Shown here in pieces: positions 1 through 7,572 of a DNA stretch of 64,000 bases. A program made the position numbers and the translations under genes. The number at the start of each line of letters is the position of its first letter. Position 1 is the stretch's first letter. The notes under the pieces are model-generated. The model was not told the DNA's origin, did not search any database, and worked only from the letters and a program-made list of their open reading frames with translations. Source of the DNA: Hymenobacter citatus (GTDB lineage Bacteria > Bacteroidota > Bacteroidia > Cytophagales > Hymenobacteraceae); the NCBI RefSeq assembly GCF_014333615.1, contig NZ_JACSCY010000001.1:186001-250000 (forward strand), read 5' to 3'.

Positions 1-1
1 G

Positions 2-517
2 CTCGGCGGGCAGTTGCGCGTTAGCTCTACCTTAGGTAAGGGCACCACGTTCACGCTGGTGCTGCCTACCTCCATCGCGGTGAAAGGTGCCCTGCTTTTT
101 GAATTGGATGCCCGCAGCTACGCTATTCCGCTCATGCATACCGACTCGGTGGTGTCGTTGCAGCCAGAAGACCTGCACGTGGTAGGCGGCCTGTTGCTGG
201 CCGAAGTGCAGGACGAAAACGTACCCGTGGTAGACTTGCGCCGCTTGCTACACAATAGCGACGGCCCACTACCCCCCGCCAACCGCCACGAATTGCAAGG
301 CCGGCAGGACATCATCATCGTCAACTACAACAACCGTAAGCTGGGCCTGATCATCGACCGGTTTCTGCGTCAGCAGAGCATCGTAATCAAACCCATGAGT
401 AAACCGCTTGATACTATTGATTTGTTTGGGGGAGTGACCCTTTTGGGAAGCGGCCAGGTCTGCCTGGTGCTGGATGTACCAGCTCTCACCCGACTTTTTT
501 TAGCCAAGCGCCCATAA
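2..517 (+). CDS. cheA: Chemotaxis histidine kinase CheA, C-terminal part (5' end outside window)
   Basis: The reading frame is open from the window edge, so this is the tail of a longer gene. The first residues (GGQLRVSS, then GKGTTFTLVLP) match the last G-box of the HATPase domain of CheA. The remaining ~140 residues match the CheW-like P5 domain, which docks CheA to CheW and chemoreceptors in the cytoplasm. The kinase passes phosphate to CheY/CheB. The first in-frame start codon in the window (TTG at 14) is internal and not a true start. A cheC gene follows 67 bp downstream on the same strand, which supports a chemotaxis operon. A CheA-like hybrid kinase of a gliding or pilus pathway is possible, since the N-terminus is not visible. 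Confidence 0.85.
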   Translation, partial: LGGQLRVSSTLGKGTTFTLVLPTSIAVKGALLFELDARSYAIPLMHTDSVVSLQPEDLHVVGGLLLAEVQDENVPVVDLRRLLHNSDGPLPPANRHELQGRQDIIIVNYNNRKLGLIIDRFLRQQSIVIKPMSKPLDTIDLFGGVTLLGSGQVCLVLDVPALTRLFLAKRP

Positions 518-584
518 AAACACGTACTTGCAGACACCGGACAATCTCAACCGTTGAGAGAGCTCGCTTAATTGATACATTTCT

Positions 585-1220
585 ATGGATTTGCACATGA
601 CAGAACTAGAGCGGGACATCATCCGCGAGATTCTGAACATTGGCCTTGCCAGGGCAGCTGACTCCTTCGCGGTGATTGCGCAGGAGCGGGTGCTACTGGA
701 GGTGCCCAACCTGGACTTGGTGCCGGGCAGCAACATCCTGGGGCGCGTGCACGAGTATGAAGGCACGCACGTCATTATTCAGTCGGATATCAAGGGTGAC
801 TTCAACGGGACCACGCTCATGTTCTTCTCAGGGCAGCATGTGCAACGGCTTTCCAAGGTATGCCTGCGTATGAACGTGAGCGACAGCATCAAAATAGATG
901 CGATGCAGGAATCGTTGCTGCTGGAAATCAGCAACATTATCACGGGGGCTTTGGTAACGCAGCTGGCTAATATTCTAAAATCGAATATCTATGGGGCACC
1001 ACCCGTAGCGCCCCGCGGCAACATTGCCGATTCGCTCAATAGCCTGATGACCAACCGGCCTATGGTGCAGCCGCTCATCTTCTCCGTTATCACGCAGTTT
1101 TCGGACAAAGACAACTCCGTGGAGCTGCCGCTGATGATTTTCTTTGACCGTGAGACGTTCGCCAAAATGCTGGAAATTATCCGCGCCTATAACTTTATGG
1201 GTGGGCAGGCATCGGCCTAA
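585..1220 (+). CDS. cheC: CheC-family chemotaxis phosphatase
   Basis: A 211-residue protein of usual CheC length. CheC dephosphorylates CheY-P and tunes adaptation. Both copies of the CheC/CheX active-site signature, (D/S)-x3-E-x2-N-x22-P, are intact: D11-E15-N18-P41 and S110-E114-N117-P140. Two intact sites place it with enzymatically competent CheC rather than CheX (one site) or FliY. It follows cheA on the same strand, so the two are probably co-transcribed. The start ATG at 585 gives MDLHMTELER; a second ATG four codons later (597) is equally plausible. No flagellar gene is visible in the window, so the target could be a CheY controlling gliding or pili. Confidence 0.85.
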   Translation: MDLHMTELERDIIREILNIGLARAADSFAVIAQERVLLEVPNLDLVPGSNILGRVHEYEGTHVIIQSDIKGDFNGTTLMFFSGQHVQRLSKVCLRMNVSDSIKIDAMQESLLLEISNIITGALVTQLANILKSNIYGAPPVAPRGNIADSLNSLMTNRPMVQPLIFSVITQFSDKDNSVELPLMIFFDRETFAKMLEIIRAYNFMGGQASA

Positions 1221-1330
1221 GTACGCCGTTTGCGAAGTATTTTCGCGCTGGCTATTATTTGGTTGCCTACTAGCATATGCAGCCAGATGATAGCCAGCGC
1301 TTTGTTTGTATTCGTTTTTACCGCTTTTTC

Positions 1331-2422
1331 ATGGAACATTCCGCTGCTTCTTCGCTGGAACAAAAGTTAGCTAATTTCGACCCCAATGCCCTTGGCGACA
1401 CGGCGGGCGGTGTATATGGCCTACCCTTCACGGTGGAGGAAGCACAGATGGTAATTGTGCCCGTGCCGTGGGAAGTCACGGTTTCCTACCGTGCCGGCAC
1501 TGCCGAAGCCCCCGAAGCCATCCGTGACGCCTCTTTGCAAGTGGACCTCTACGACCCGGACATTCCAGACGCGTGGCGTCTGGGTTTGGCCATGGAGGAA
1601 GTAGATGAGCACTGGGCCCAGGAAAGCCGCACCCTCCGCGAGCAGGCCGCTAGCTATATCGGGTGGCTGGAAGCTGGTGAGCCTGAAGCCGACGCCACGC
1701 GTTTTGCCAACACGGCCAGTTCCATCAGTCAACGCGGCCAAGAGCTGCTCACGTGGCTGAAAGATAAGACCGGCGCCTACCTCGACGCGGGTAAAGCTGT
1801 GGTGGTACTGGGCGGCGACCATAGCACGCCGTTGGGCTACCTGCACGCCCTGGCCGAGCGCCACCAGGAATTCGGTATTCTACAAATTGACGCGCATTGC
1901 GACCTACGCCCCGCCTATGAGGGCTTCACGTACTCGCACGCTTCCATCATGCATAATGCTCTGCAACTGCCGCAGGTGAAGAAGCTGGTGCAGGTAGGCA
2001 TCCGCGATTTGTGCCAGCAGGAAGCCGAAACCATCGACCAATCGGGTGGGCGCGTGGTAATGTTCCATAACCGCTTCCTGCGCGATGAAATGTACGCCAA
2101 GAAATCGTGGAAAAAGCAGTGCGGTAAGATCATCGCGCAGCTACCCCAGAAAGTATACATCAGTTTTGATATTGATGGACTGGATCCTAAGCTGTGCCCC
2201 GGTACTGGTACACCCGTACCAGGCGGATTGGAGTTTGAGGAAGCCGTATACTTGGTGCGGCAAATTGTGCGCTCGGGCCGCGAAATCATCGGCTTCGACC
2301 TGAACGAAGTAGCCCCCGGCGACACCGAATGGAATGCTATTGTAGGGGCCCGTCTGCTCTACAACCTGTGCAACTGGATGGCCGTTTCGCAGGGCCGTTT
2401 GAAAGCGCGCAAGGTAGAATAA
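1331..2422 (+). CDS. Arginase/agmatinase/formimidoylglutamase family ureohydrolase
   Basis: Manganese-dependent ureohydrolase of about 363 residues. Metal-ligand motifs of the family are present in order: GGDHST, then DAHCDLR with a following H in YSHAS, then SFDIDGLDP. These supply the His/Asp ligands of the binuclear Mn centre. The reaction is hydrolysis of a guanidino or formimino group; arginine, agmatine and formimidoylglutamate are all possible substrates, and the sequence alone does not choose. The frame extends up to an ATG at 1277, but the extra 18 residues (aromatic and basic) do not look like the family; the ATG at 1331 (MEHSAASS) is preferred. A strong terminator follows at 2463. 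Confidence 0.85.
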   Translation: MEHSAASSLEQKLANFDPNALGDTAGGVYGLPFTVEEAQMVIVPVPWEVTVSYRAGTAEAPEAIRDASLQVDLYDPDIPDAWRLGLAMEEVDEHWAQESRTLREQAASYIGWLEAGEPEADATRFANTASSISQRGQELLTWLKDKTGAYLDAGKAVVVLGGDHSTPLGYLHALAERHQEFGILQIDAHCDLRPAYEGFTYSHASIMHNALQLPQVKKLVQVGIRDLCQQEAETIDQSGGRVVMFHNRFLRDEMYAKKSWKKQCGKIIAQLPQKVYISFDIDGLDPKLCPGTGTPVPGGLEFEEAVYLVRQIVRSGREIIGFDLNEVAPGDTEWNAIVGARLLYNLCNWMAVSQGRLKARKVE

Positions 2423-2462
2423 ACTATATAGCTAAACGCTAATGCTGCGTTTTCGTATGAAG

Positions 2463-2495
2463 AGACCAGCTTGCGGTTGCAAGCTGGTCTTTTTC
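2463..2495 (+). terminator. Intrinsic terminator after the ureohydrolase gene
   Basis: A perfect 12-bp stem (AGACCAGCTTGC paired with its complement) around a GGTT loop, followed by a run of five T. It lies 40 bp past the stop of the upstream gene and before the next start. Confidence 0.85.
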
Positions 2496-2520
2496 TTTCT
2501 CCCTCATCTCTCTCCAAATC

Positions 2521-2856
2521 ATGGGCTTCATCCTCAAACTCCTCCTGACAGCCATTCTTACGTACCTGCTAGCTTCCTTTTTGCCCGGCGCGCACATCGA
2601 CGGATTTGGCTCAGCTATCTGGTTGGTTATCGTATTGGCTTTGCTGAATGCTTTCGTGAAACCAATTCTACAGCTGATTGGCCTACCCATTACAATCATC
2701 ACGCTGGGCCTCTTCCTGTTGGTTATCAATGCCCTGATTGTAATGCTAGCCAGCTATTTGCTGAGCGGTTTTGAAATCAGCGGATTCTTTGCAGCACTGC
2801 TGTTTAGCATTGTGCTCTCGTTGGTAACGACGGTAGTGGACAAAGTAGTTGACTAA
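2521..2856 (+). CDS. Phage-holin-like (holin superfamily IV, YvlD-type) small membrane protein
   Basis: A 111-residue, strongly hydrophobic protein with four predicted membrane segments, roughly residues 3-20, 30-48, 55-77 and 85-105. The conserved feature NAFVKPILQLIGLPIT between helices 2 and 3 is typical of the small 'phage holin family' proteins (YvlD/DUF360 type) that are widespread in bacterial chromosomes. The function is unknown; in Firmicutes some members respond to envelope stress. It stands alone between two terminators. No phage genes are nearby, so the family name should not be read as evidence for a prophage. Confidence 0.75.
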   Translation: MGFILKLLLTAILTYLLASFLPGAHIDGFGSAIWLVIVLALLNAFVKPILQLIGLPITIITLGLFLLVINALIVMLASYLLSGFEISGFFAALLFSIVLSLVTTVVDKVVD

Positions 2857-2876
2857 CTGCACAGTAAGCAACAACG

Positions 2877-2915
2877 AAAAAGCCGGCTGCTCAAATAGAG
2901 CAGCCGGCTTTTTTT
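2877..2915. terminator. Bidirectional terminator between the holin-like gene and murA
   Basis: A perfect 12-bp stem (AGCCGGCTGCTC and its complement) with loop AAATA. It is flanked by A5 on the left and T7 on the right, so it can stop transcription from both converging genes. Confidence 0.9.
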
Positions 2916-2940
2916 GCGCGTTATGGGTAGGGCTCTACCC

Positions 2941-4245
2941 TTACAGCCGGCGCAGTTGCGCGCCCAGCGCCGTCAGGCGTTTATCGATGTTCTGGTAGCC
3001 ACGGTCAATTTGCTCCACGTTCTCAATCACGCTGCGGCCTTCGGCCGACAGGGCCGCAATAAGCAGCGCTACCCCAGCCCGGATGTCGGGTGAGGTCATG
3101 GTAATGCCATGCAGACGCGTGCGCTTATCCAGCCCGATAACGGTGGCGCGGTGCGGGTCGCAGAGGATAATCTGCGCGCCCATATCGATGAGCTTATCCA
3201 CGAAGAACAAGCGCGACTCAAACATTTTCTGGTGAATCAGCACCGTGCCTTTGGCTTGGGTTGCCACTACCAGAATGATGCTGAGCAGGTCGGGTGTGAG
3301 GCCAGGCCAAGTGTGGTCCGAGATGGTCAGGATGCTACCGTCGAGGTAGGTGTTGATTTCGTAGTGCTCCTGGGCCGGAATGTAAATGTCATCATCCCGA
3401 AATTCCAGCTTGATACCCAGCTTGCGGAACGTGTCCGGAATCAGACCCAACTCCGCAATCTGGCAGTTCTTGATGGTGATTTCGGAGCCCGTCATGGCTG
3501 CTAAGCCAATGAAAGAGCCAATTTCGATCATATCGGGCAACATGCGGTGCTCGGTGCCGCCGAGGCTTTCTACACCTTCGATGGTGAGCAGGTTGGAGCC
3601 GATGCCGTTAATCTTGGCGCCCATGCGGACTAGCATCTTGCACAGCTGTTGGAGGTAGGGCTCACAGGCAGCGTTGTAGATGGTGGTGGTGCCTTCGGCC
3701 AGCACAGCGGCCATTACCAGGTTAGCGGTTCCCGTTACGGAGGCCTCATCCAGCAGCATATAGGTGCCTTGCAGCTTGCCGTCGGTGCTGATGCGGTAGA
3801 AGTCGTTGCTTTCCAGTGTGAGCTTACCACCCAACTTTTCGAGACCCACAAAGTGCGTATCCAGCGGCCGACGGCCAATTTTGTCGCCGCCGGGGCGGGG
3901 TAGCTGGCACTTACCGAAACGGGCCAGCATGGGTCCCAGAATCATTACAGAGCCGCGCAGCGCCCTACCCTGGGCCACGAAGGCTTCGGTATCGAGGTAG
4001 TCCAGGTGCACGTCGTCGGCCTGAAATACGTAGGTGTCAACGCCAATCTTACCCACTTTCACCCCCATATCGCGCAGCAGCTCAATGAGCTTGTTCACGT
4101 CGCGGATGTCGGGGATGTTGCTAATGGTAACGGGTTCAGCGGTGAGCAGCACGGCGCACAAAATCTGGAGCGCTTCGTTTTTGGCGCCCTGCGGGATGAT
4201 TTCGCCTTTCAGGGGCTGGCCGCCGATTACTTCAAAAGATGCCAT
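2941..4245 (-). CDS. murA: UDP-N-acetylglucosamine 1-carboxyvinyltransferase MurA
   Basis: First committed step of peptidoglycan synthesis in the cytoplasm: transfer of enolpyruvate from PEP to UDP-GlcNAc. The protein has 434 residues with the family's two-domain EPSP-synthase fold. Recognisable stretches are the N-terminal GAKNEAL (K22-N23), the active-site loop RPGGDKIGRRP and the C-terminal DIRAGVALL. The usual catalytic-loop Cys (Cys115 in E. coli) is replaced by Asp121 (codon at 3883-3885). Cys-to-Asp forms of MurA remain active and are insensitive to fosfomycin, so intrinsic resistance is expected. A -7-like element on the minus strand lies at 4317-4324. Confidence 0.97.
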   Translation of the reverse strand: MASFEVIGGQPLKGEIIPQGAKNEALQILCAVLLTAEPVTISNIPDIRDVNKLIELLRDMGVKVGKIGVDTYVFQADDVHLDYLDTEAFVAQGRALRGSVMILGPMLARFGKCQLPRPGGDKIGRRPLDTHFVGLEKLGGKLTLESNDFYRISTDGKLQGTYMLLDEASVTGTANLVMAAVLAEGTTTIYNAACEPYLQQLCKMLVRMGAKINGIGSNLLTIEGVESLGGTEHRMLPDMIEIGSFIGLAAMTGSEITIKNCQIAELGLIPDTFRKLGIKLEFRDDDIYIPAQEHYEINTYLDGSILTISDHTWPGLTPDLLSIILVVATQAKGTVLIHQKMFESRLFFVDKLIDMGAQIILCDPHRATVIGLDKRTRLHGITMTSPDIRAGVALLIAALSAEGRSVIENVEQIDRGYQNIDKRLTALGAQLRRL

Positions 4246-4362
4246 GTTCTAGGAGCTAGTAGCTAATGGCTGTCAGCTATTAGCTTTTTAAAGCGTTGGG
4301 AGAGAAATTGAGGGAACAAAGCTAACAGCTAACTGCCATTAGCCAACAGCTAACAATAAAGC
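4246..4362. repeat. Inverted, AGCTAA-rich intergenic repeat between DUF4290 gene and murA
   Basis: The 117-bp gap is built of near-copies of GCTAATGGC and GCTATTAGC words. The left part (GGAGCTAGTAGCTAATGGC) and the right part (CTAACTGCCATTAGCC) face each other as imperfect inverted repeats. It resembles other low-complexity paired-word spacers in this window. It also contains the putative murA -7 element. Confidence 0.6.
4317..4324 (-). promoter_or_regulatory. Putative murA promoter, -7 element TAGCTTTG
   Basis: On the minus strand this octamer matches the Bacteroidota -7 consensus TAnnTTTG, 72 bp upstream of the murA start. No clear -33 TTG was found at the expected distance, so support is partial. 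Confidence 0.4.
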
Positions 4363-5058
4363 TTACTGTGGTGGCTGTTGCGGCTCCTGACGACCTTTTT
4401 TACCGCGGCCGCGCTGCTTATCGCGGCGGTTGTTGTTGCCGGAACCACCGCGCCGGTCGTTACGGTCGTTGCGGGGCTGCGGTACGATAAAGGGTACCGG
4501 GCGGCCGTTGGTGGTAAATTCAAATAGGTTTTGCGCATCTACCTGTGCCGGATCGAGCGTGAGCTTGCCCCCCGATAACTCCTTCAGGTGCTTCAGGATG
4601 GTCACATCCTTGGCGTTTTCCTTATTGTAGGAGCGGTATAGAAACTTCATGGTGCGCCCGATGGTGATGGCCGCTTGCTCGCGCTCGGTGGGGTCTTCCA
4701 ACGCCGATGCCTGTTCAATCATCAGCTCCACGCCGCGGCCATAGGTCTTGAGTTTGGGAGCTTTGGCAGGGTAGGGGACGCGGGCGGGTTTGGCCTGGTT
4801 GAGCGTGCCTTGCAGGGTTACGGGCGCGTCCACGTCCAGCTCCTCGCCGGCCATGATGTAGAGGTGGTTCCAAAGCTTTTGCTGCACGTCTTGCTGGTCG
4901 CGCAAGCTGGGTTGCAGGCGCAACATCAGCTGTACCAACTGCTGAGCGCGGCGGGTGCGCTCGTCGCGGTCTTCAATAGTACGCAGCTGTTGCACCAGCT
5001 CATAGGTGCTCTGGCCGTACTCGCGCACCAGCAAATTATGTTCGGTAGGGATAGTCAT
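4363..5058 (-). CDS. DUF4290 domain-containing protein
   Basis: A soluble protein of about 231 residues beginning MTIPTEHNLLVREYG, the usual opening of DUF4290 proteins in Bacteroidota. Function is unknown. Residues 1-170 are helical and charged. The C-terminus is a low-complexity tail rich in Arg, Asn, Gly and Gln (RNDRRGGSGNNNRRDKQRGR) ending in a Gln/Pro run, which looks disordered and nucleic-acid binding. The frame also opens at an ATG at 5073, adding MFSFL, but the 5058 start fits the family better. It lies directly upstream of murA in the same direction, separated by a repeat that carries a possible murA promoter. Confidence 0.8.
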   Translation of the reverse strand: MTIPTEHNLLVREYGQSTYELVQQLRTIEDRDERTRRAQQLVQLMLRLQPSLRDQQDVQQKLWNHLYIMAGEELDVDAPVTLQGTLNQAKPARVPYPAKAPKLKTYGRGVELMIEQASALEDPTEREQAAITIGRTMKFLYRSYNKENAKDVTILKHLKELSGGKLTLDPAQVDAQNLFEFTTNGRPVPFIVPQPRNDRNDRRGGSGNNNRRDKQRGRGKKGRQEPQQPPQ

Positions 5059-5171
5059 GAGGAAAGAAAACAACCGGAGGGTAGGAAATACACCTAGCGC
5101 ACAGCGGTTGCCGTGCGCCAGTCAAGAAATGCCCTACTCCGATTTAGTGCAATTCGAGGTTAAATATACGG

Positions 5172-5208
5172 TAGGGAAATGTTGAGTTTTCAACTCAACA
5201 TTTCCCTA
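5172..5208 (-). terminator. Hairpin overlapping the stop codon of the UvrD-type helicase gene
   Basis: A perfect inverted repeat of 17 bp (TAGGGAAATGTTGAGTT and its complement) around a TTC loop. Its right arm contains the helicase stop codon (CTA on the plus strand, 5206-5208). No T-run follows on the minus strand, so it may act as an RNA 3'-end stabiliser rather than a classic intrinsic terminator. Confidence 0.6.
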
Positions 5209-7461
5209 GTGCACGCGCAGCTTCGCGAAACTCAGGAGTAGCGTTTTCTCGCCTACCTCCTCAAATTTGATAGTTGCCTTGGTAGTGCCATCCTGCTTTT
5301 CGAGTTTGGCTACGGTGCCAAAGCCGAACTTAGGATGTTCTACGCGTTGGCCCGGCTGCAGGCTGCTGGTGTCAGAAGGTTTGAAATCGGAAGGCGCTAC
5401 GTATTTGGTAGCGACGGTTTTACGCGGAGCGGGTGGCACAAGGTTGGAGCGCCGTTCAAACACGTGCCCAAACGACGACTCGCCCGCACCTGGTCCGGCC
5501 GGCGTGGCGGCAAACTTGAAGTCAACAAACTGCGGGTCGATTTCGTCCAGGAAACGACTTTTCTCGCAGCTACGCAGGTTGCCCCACTGGTAGCGCGAGG
5601 TAGCGTAGCTGAGCGTGAGCTTCTTTTCGGCCCGCGTGATGGCCACGTAGAACAGGCGGCGCTCCTCCTCCAGGTCGGCCCGCGAGGTAATCATCATCTG
5701 GCTGGGAAATAGGTTTTCCTCCATGCCCACGATGTACACGTTGCGAAACTCCAAACCCTTAGCCGAGTGAATCGTCATCAGCGTCACCTGCTCGCCTTCA
5801 GCTTGCGCGTCCTTGGTATCGGCGTCCGTCACCAGCGCAATATCCTGCAAAAACGCGCCCAGCGACTTTTCCTCGCGCTCGGGGTCTTCCACAAACGCTT
5901 TAATCCCGTTCAGCAATTCCTGAATATTCTCGTAGCGCGACAAGCCCTCAATGCTTTTATCGGCGTACAATTCCTCAATCATGCCCGACTCCTTGGCAAT
6001 CTGCTTGGCGGCTTCGTACGCATCGTGGATGGCCGCTTTGGCGGTGTACTCCTTGATTTTTTCTCCGAAGCCCACCACCGGATTGGACACGCGCGCGGGT
6101 AGGAACTGGTCGGCGTTGCTCACCACTTCCCACAAGGAGTGGTTGCTTTGCTCGGCCGCTTCCACCAGCTTGGCAATGGTGGTGTCGCCGATGCCGCGCT
6201 TGGGGTAGTTAATCACGCGGCGCAGGGCCTGCTCGTCGTTGGGGTTCACCGTGAGGCGCAGGTAGGCTACCAAGTCCTTGATTTCCTTGCGCTGGTAGAA
6301 GCTCAAGCCGCCCACAATCTTGTACTTGATGTTGAGCTTGCGCAGGGATTCTTCCATGGCGCGGCTCTGGGCGTTGGTGCGGTACAGGATGGCAAAATCG
6401 TCGTAGGACAGATGCTGGTTCATCTTGTCCTCGTAGATGCTTTGCGCCACCAGCTTGCCTTCCTCGTTATCAGAAGCCGCCTTGAGCACCTCAATCAGCG
6501 TGCCTTCTTCGTTATCCGAGAAAACGTCTTTGCGCAGCTGGGCTTGGTTGTTTTTGATGACCGAGTTGGCCGCCCGCACAATGTTCTTGGTAGAGCGGTA
6601 GTTCTGCTCCAGCTTAAACACCTGCAACTCGGGGTAGTCTTTCTCGAAATTCAGAATATTCTGAATATCAGCACCTCGGAAGGCGTAAATACTCTGGGCA
6701 TCGTCGCCTACCACGCAAATGTTGCGCTCCTTGGCCGCCAGCTTCCGTGTGATGAGGTACTGCGAGTAGTTGGTGTCCTGATACTCGTCGACCATCACAT
6801 ACTTGAAGATGTTCTGGTACTTGTTCAGCACATCGGGGTGGTCTTTGAACAGGACGTTGGTCTGGTACAGCAAATCGTCGAAGTCCATAGCACCAGCCTT
6901 GAAGCAGCGCTGCTGGTACTGCTGGTAGATAACGCCAATCTTGGGCCGCAATGCCGCCTCGTCGTCGGCCCGAATGGCCGGGTCGTTGAGGTACTGCTGC
7001 ACCGAAATCAGCTTGTTTTTGGCGGCAGAAATTCGGCCCAGTACCATACCAGGCTTGTAGAGCTTGTCGTCCAGCTCCAGCTCTTTCAGGATTTGGCCTA
7101 CTAGCGTTTTCGAGTCCTGGGTGTCATAGATCGTGAAGCTGCGCGGAAAGCCCAGCTTGTCGGCCTCAGAGCGCAGAATACGGGCGAAGATGCTGTGAAA
7201 CGTGCCCATCCAGAGGTTTTTGGCCTCGGGGCCTACCACTTTCTCAATACGCGCCCGCATCTCGCGGGCCGCTTTATTGGTGAAGGTGAGGGCTAAAATG
7301 TTGAACGAATCGACGCCTTTTTCGAGCAGGTTGGCGATGCGATACGTAAGCACACGCGTTTTGCCGGAACCGGCGCCGGCTATAATCATGCACGGGCCCT
7401 CGGTCTGCATCACCGCGGCGCCCTGCGAAGGGTTCAGTAAAGAAAGATAATCTAAGGCCAT
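5206..7461 (-). CDS. ATP-dependent DNA helicase of the UvrD/PcrA family
   Basis: Superfamily 1A 3'-5' helicase, 751 residues, the usual PcrA length. Motifs in order: Q-motif LNPSQGAAV (res. 9-17), Walker A GAGSGKT (res. 29-35), Walker B/motif II MVDEYQDT, motif III GDDAQSIYAFRGAD, motif V MTIHSAKGLEF and motif VI VAITRAEKKL. The C-terminal ~60 residues (VEHPKFGFGTV) form the Tudor-like domain that binds RNA polymerase in PcrA/UvrD. Expected roles are nucleotide excision repair, removal of stalled polymerase and replication-conflict resolution. It is divergent from the glycosyltransferase gene, with closely packed promoters between them. Confidence 0.95.
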   Translation of the reverse strand: MALDYLSLLNPSQGAAVMQTEGPCMIIAGAGSGKTRVLTYRIANLLEKGVDSFNILALTFTNKAAREMRARIEKVVGPEAKNLWMGTFHSIFARILRSEADKLGFPRSFTIYDTQDSKTLVGQILKELELDDKLYKPGMVLGRISAAKNKLISVQQYLNDPAIRADDEAALRPKIGVIYQQYQQRCFKAGAMDFDDLLYQTNVLFKDHPDVLNKYQNIFKYVMVDEYQDTNYSQYLITRKLAAKERNICVVGDDAQSIYAFRGADIQNILNFEKDYPELQVFKLEQNYRSTKNIVRAANSVIKNNQAQLRKDVFSDNEEGTLIEVLKAASDNEEGKLVAQSIYEDKMNQHLSYDDFAILYRTNAQSRAMEESLRKLNIKYKIVGGLSFYQRKEIKDLVAYLRLTVNPNDEQALRRVINYPKRGIGDTTIAKLVEAAEQSNHSLWEVVSNADQFLPARVSNPVVGFGEKIKEYTAKAAIHDAYEAAKQIAKESGMIEELYADKSIEGLSRYENIQELLNGIKAFVEDPEREEKSLGAFLQDIALVTDADTKDAQAEGEQVTLMTIHSAKGLEFRNVYIVGMEENLFPSQMMITSRADLEEERRLFYVAITRAEKKLTLSYATSRYQWGNLRSCEKSRFLDEIDPQFVDFKFAATPAGPGAGESSFGHVFERRSNLVPPAPRKTVATKYVAPSDFKPSDTSSLQPGQRVEHPKFGFGTVAKLEKQDGTTKATIKFEEVGEKTLLLSFAKLRVH

Positions 7462-7490
7462 GCGAAAAGCTAAGCGTTTTGGCGGGTTAG

Positions 7491-7498
7491 CAAAGATA
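7491..7498 (-). promoter_or_regulatory. Putative helicase promoter, -7 element TATCTTTG
   Basis: A minus-strand match to TAnnTTTG, 30 bp upstream of the helicase start. No convincing -33 box is seen. It sits only 30 bp from the divergent promoter for the next gene, so the two may compete. Confidence 0.5.
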
Positions 7499-7502
7499 CG
7501 GC

Positions 7503-7536
7503 TTTGCGGGCGGCAGACGAAACGAAGTATCTTTGC
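7503..7536 (+). promoter_or_regulatory. Putative glycosyltransferase promoter, TTTG-N22-TATCTTTG
   Basis: The -33 box TTTG (7503-7506) and -7 box TATCTTTG (7529-7536) are separated by 22 bp, within the range of Bacteroidota housekeeping (SigABfr-type) promoters. It lies 36 bp before the ATG at 7573. Confidence 0.65.
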
Positions 7537-7572
7537 GGTTCTTTTTCGCTTGTGCCCTTGCCTTTCCGCTCT

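Noticed and set aside
2521..2856. Prophage signal from the holin-like gene
   Set aside because: The family is common on chromosomes and no phage gene is nearby.
6139..7104. A 321-codon frame antisense to the UvrD-type helicase
   Set aside because: Sense motifs are intact over the same region; the antisense translation is low-complexity.
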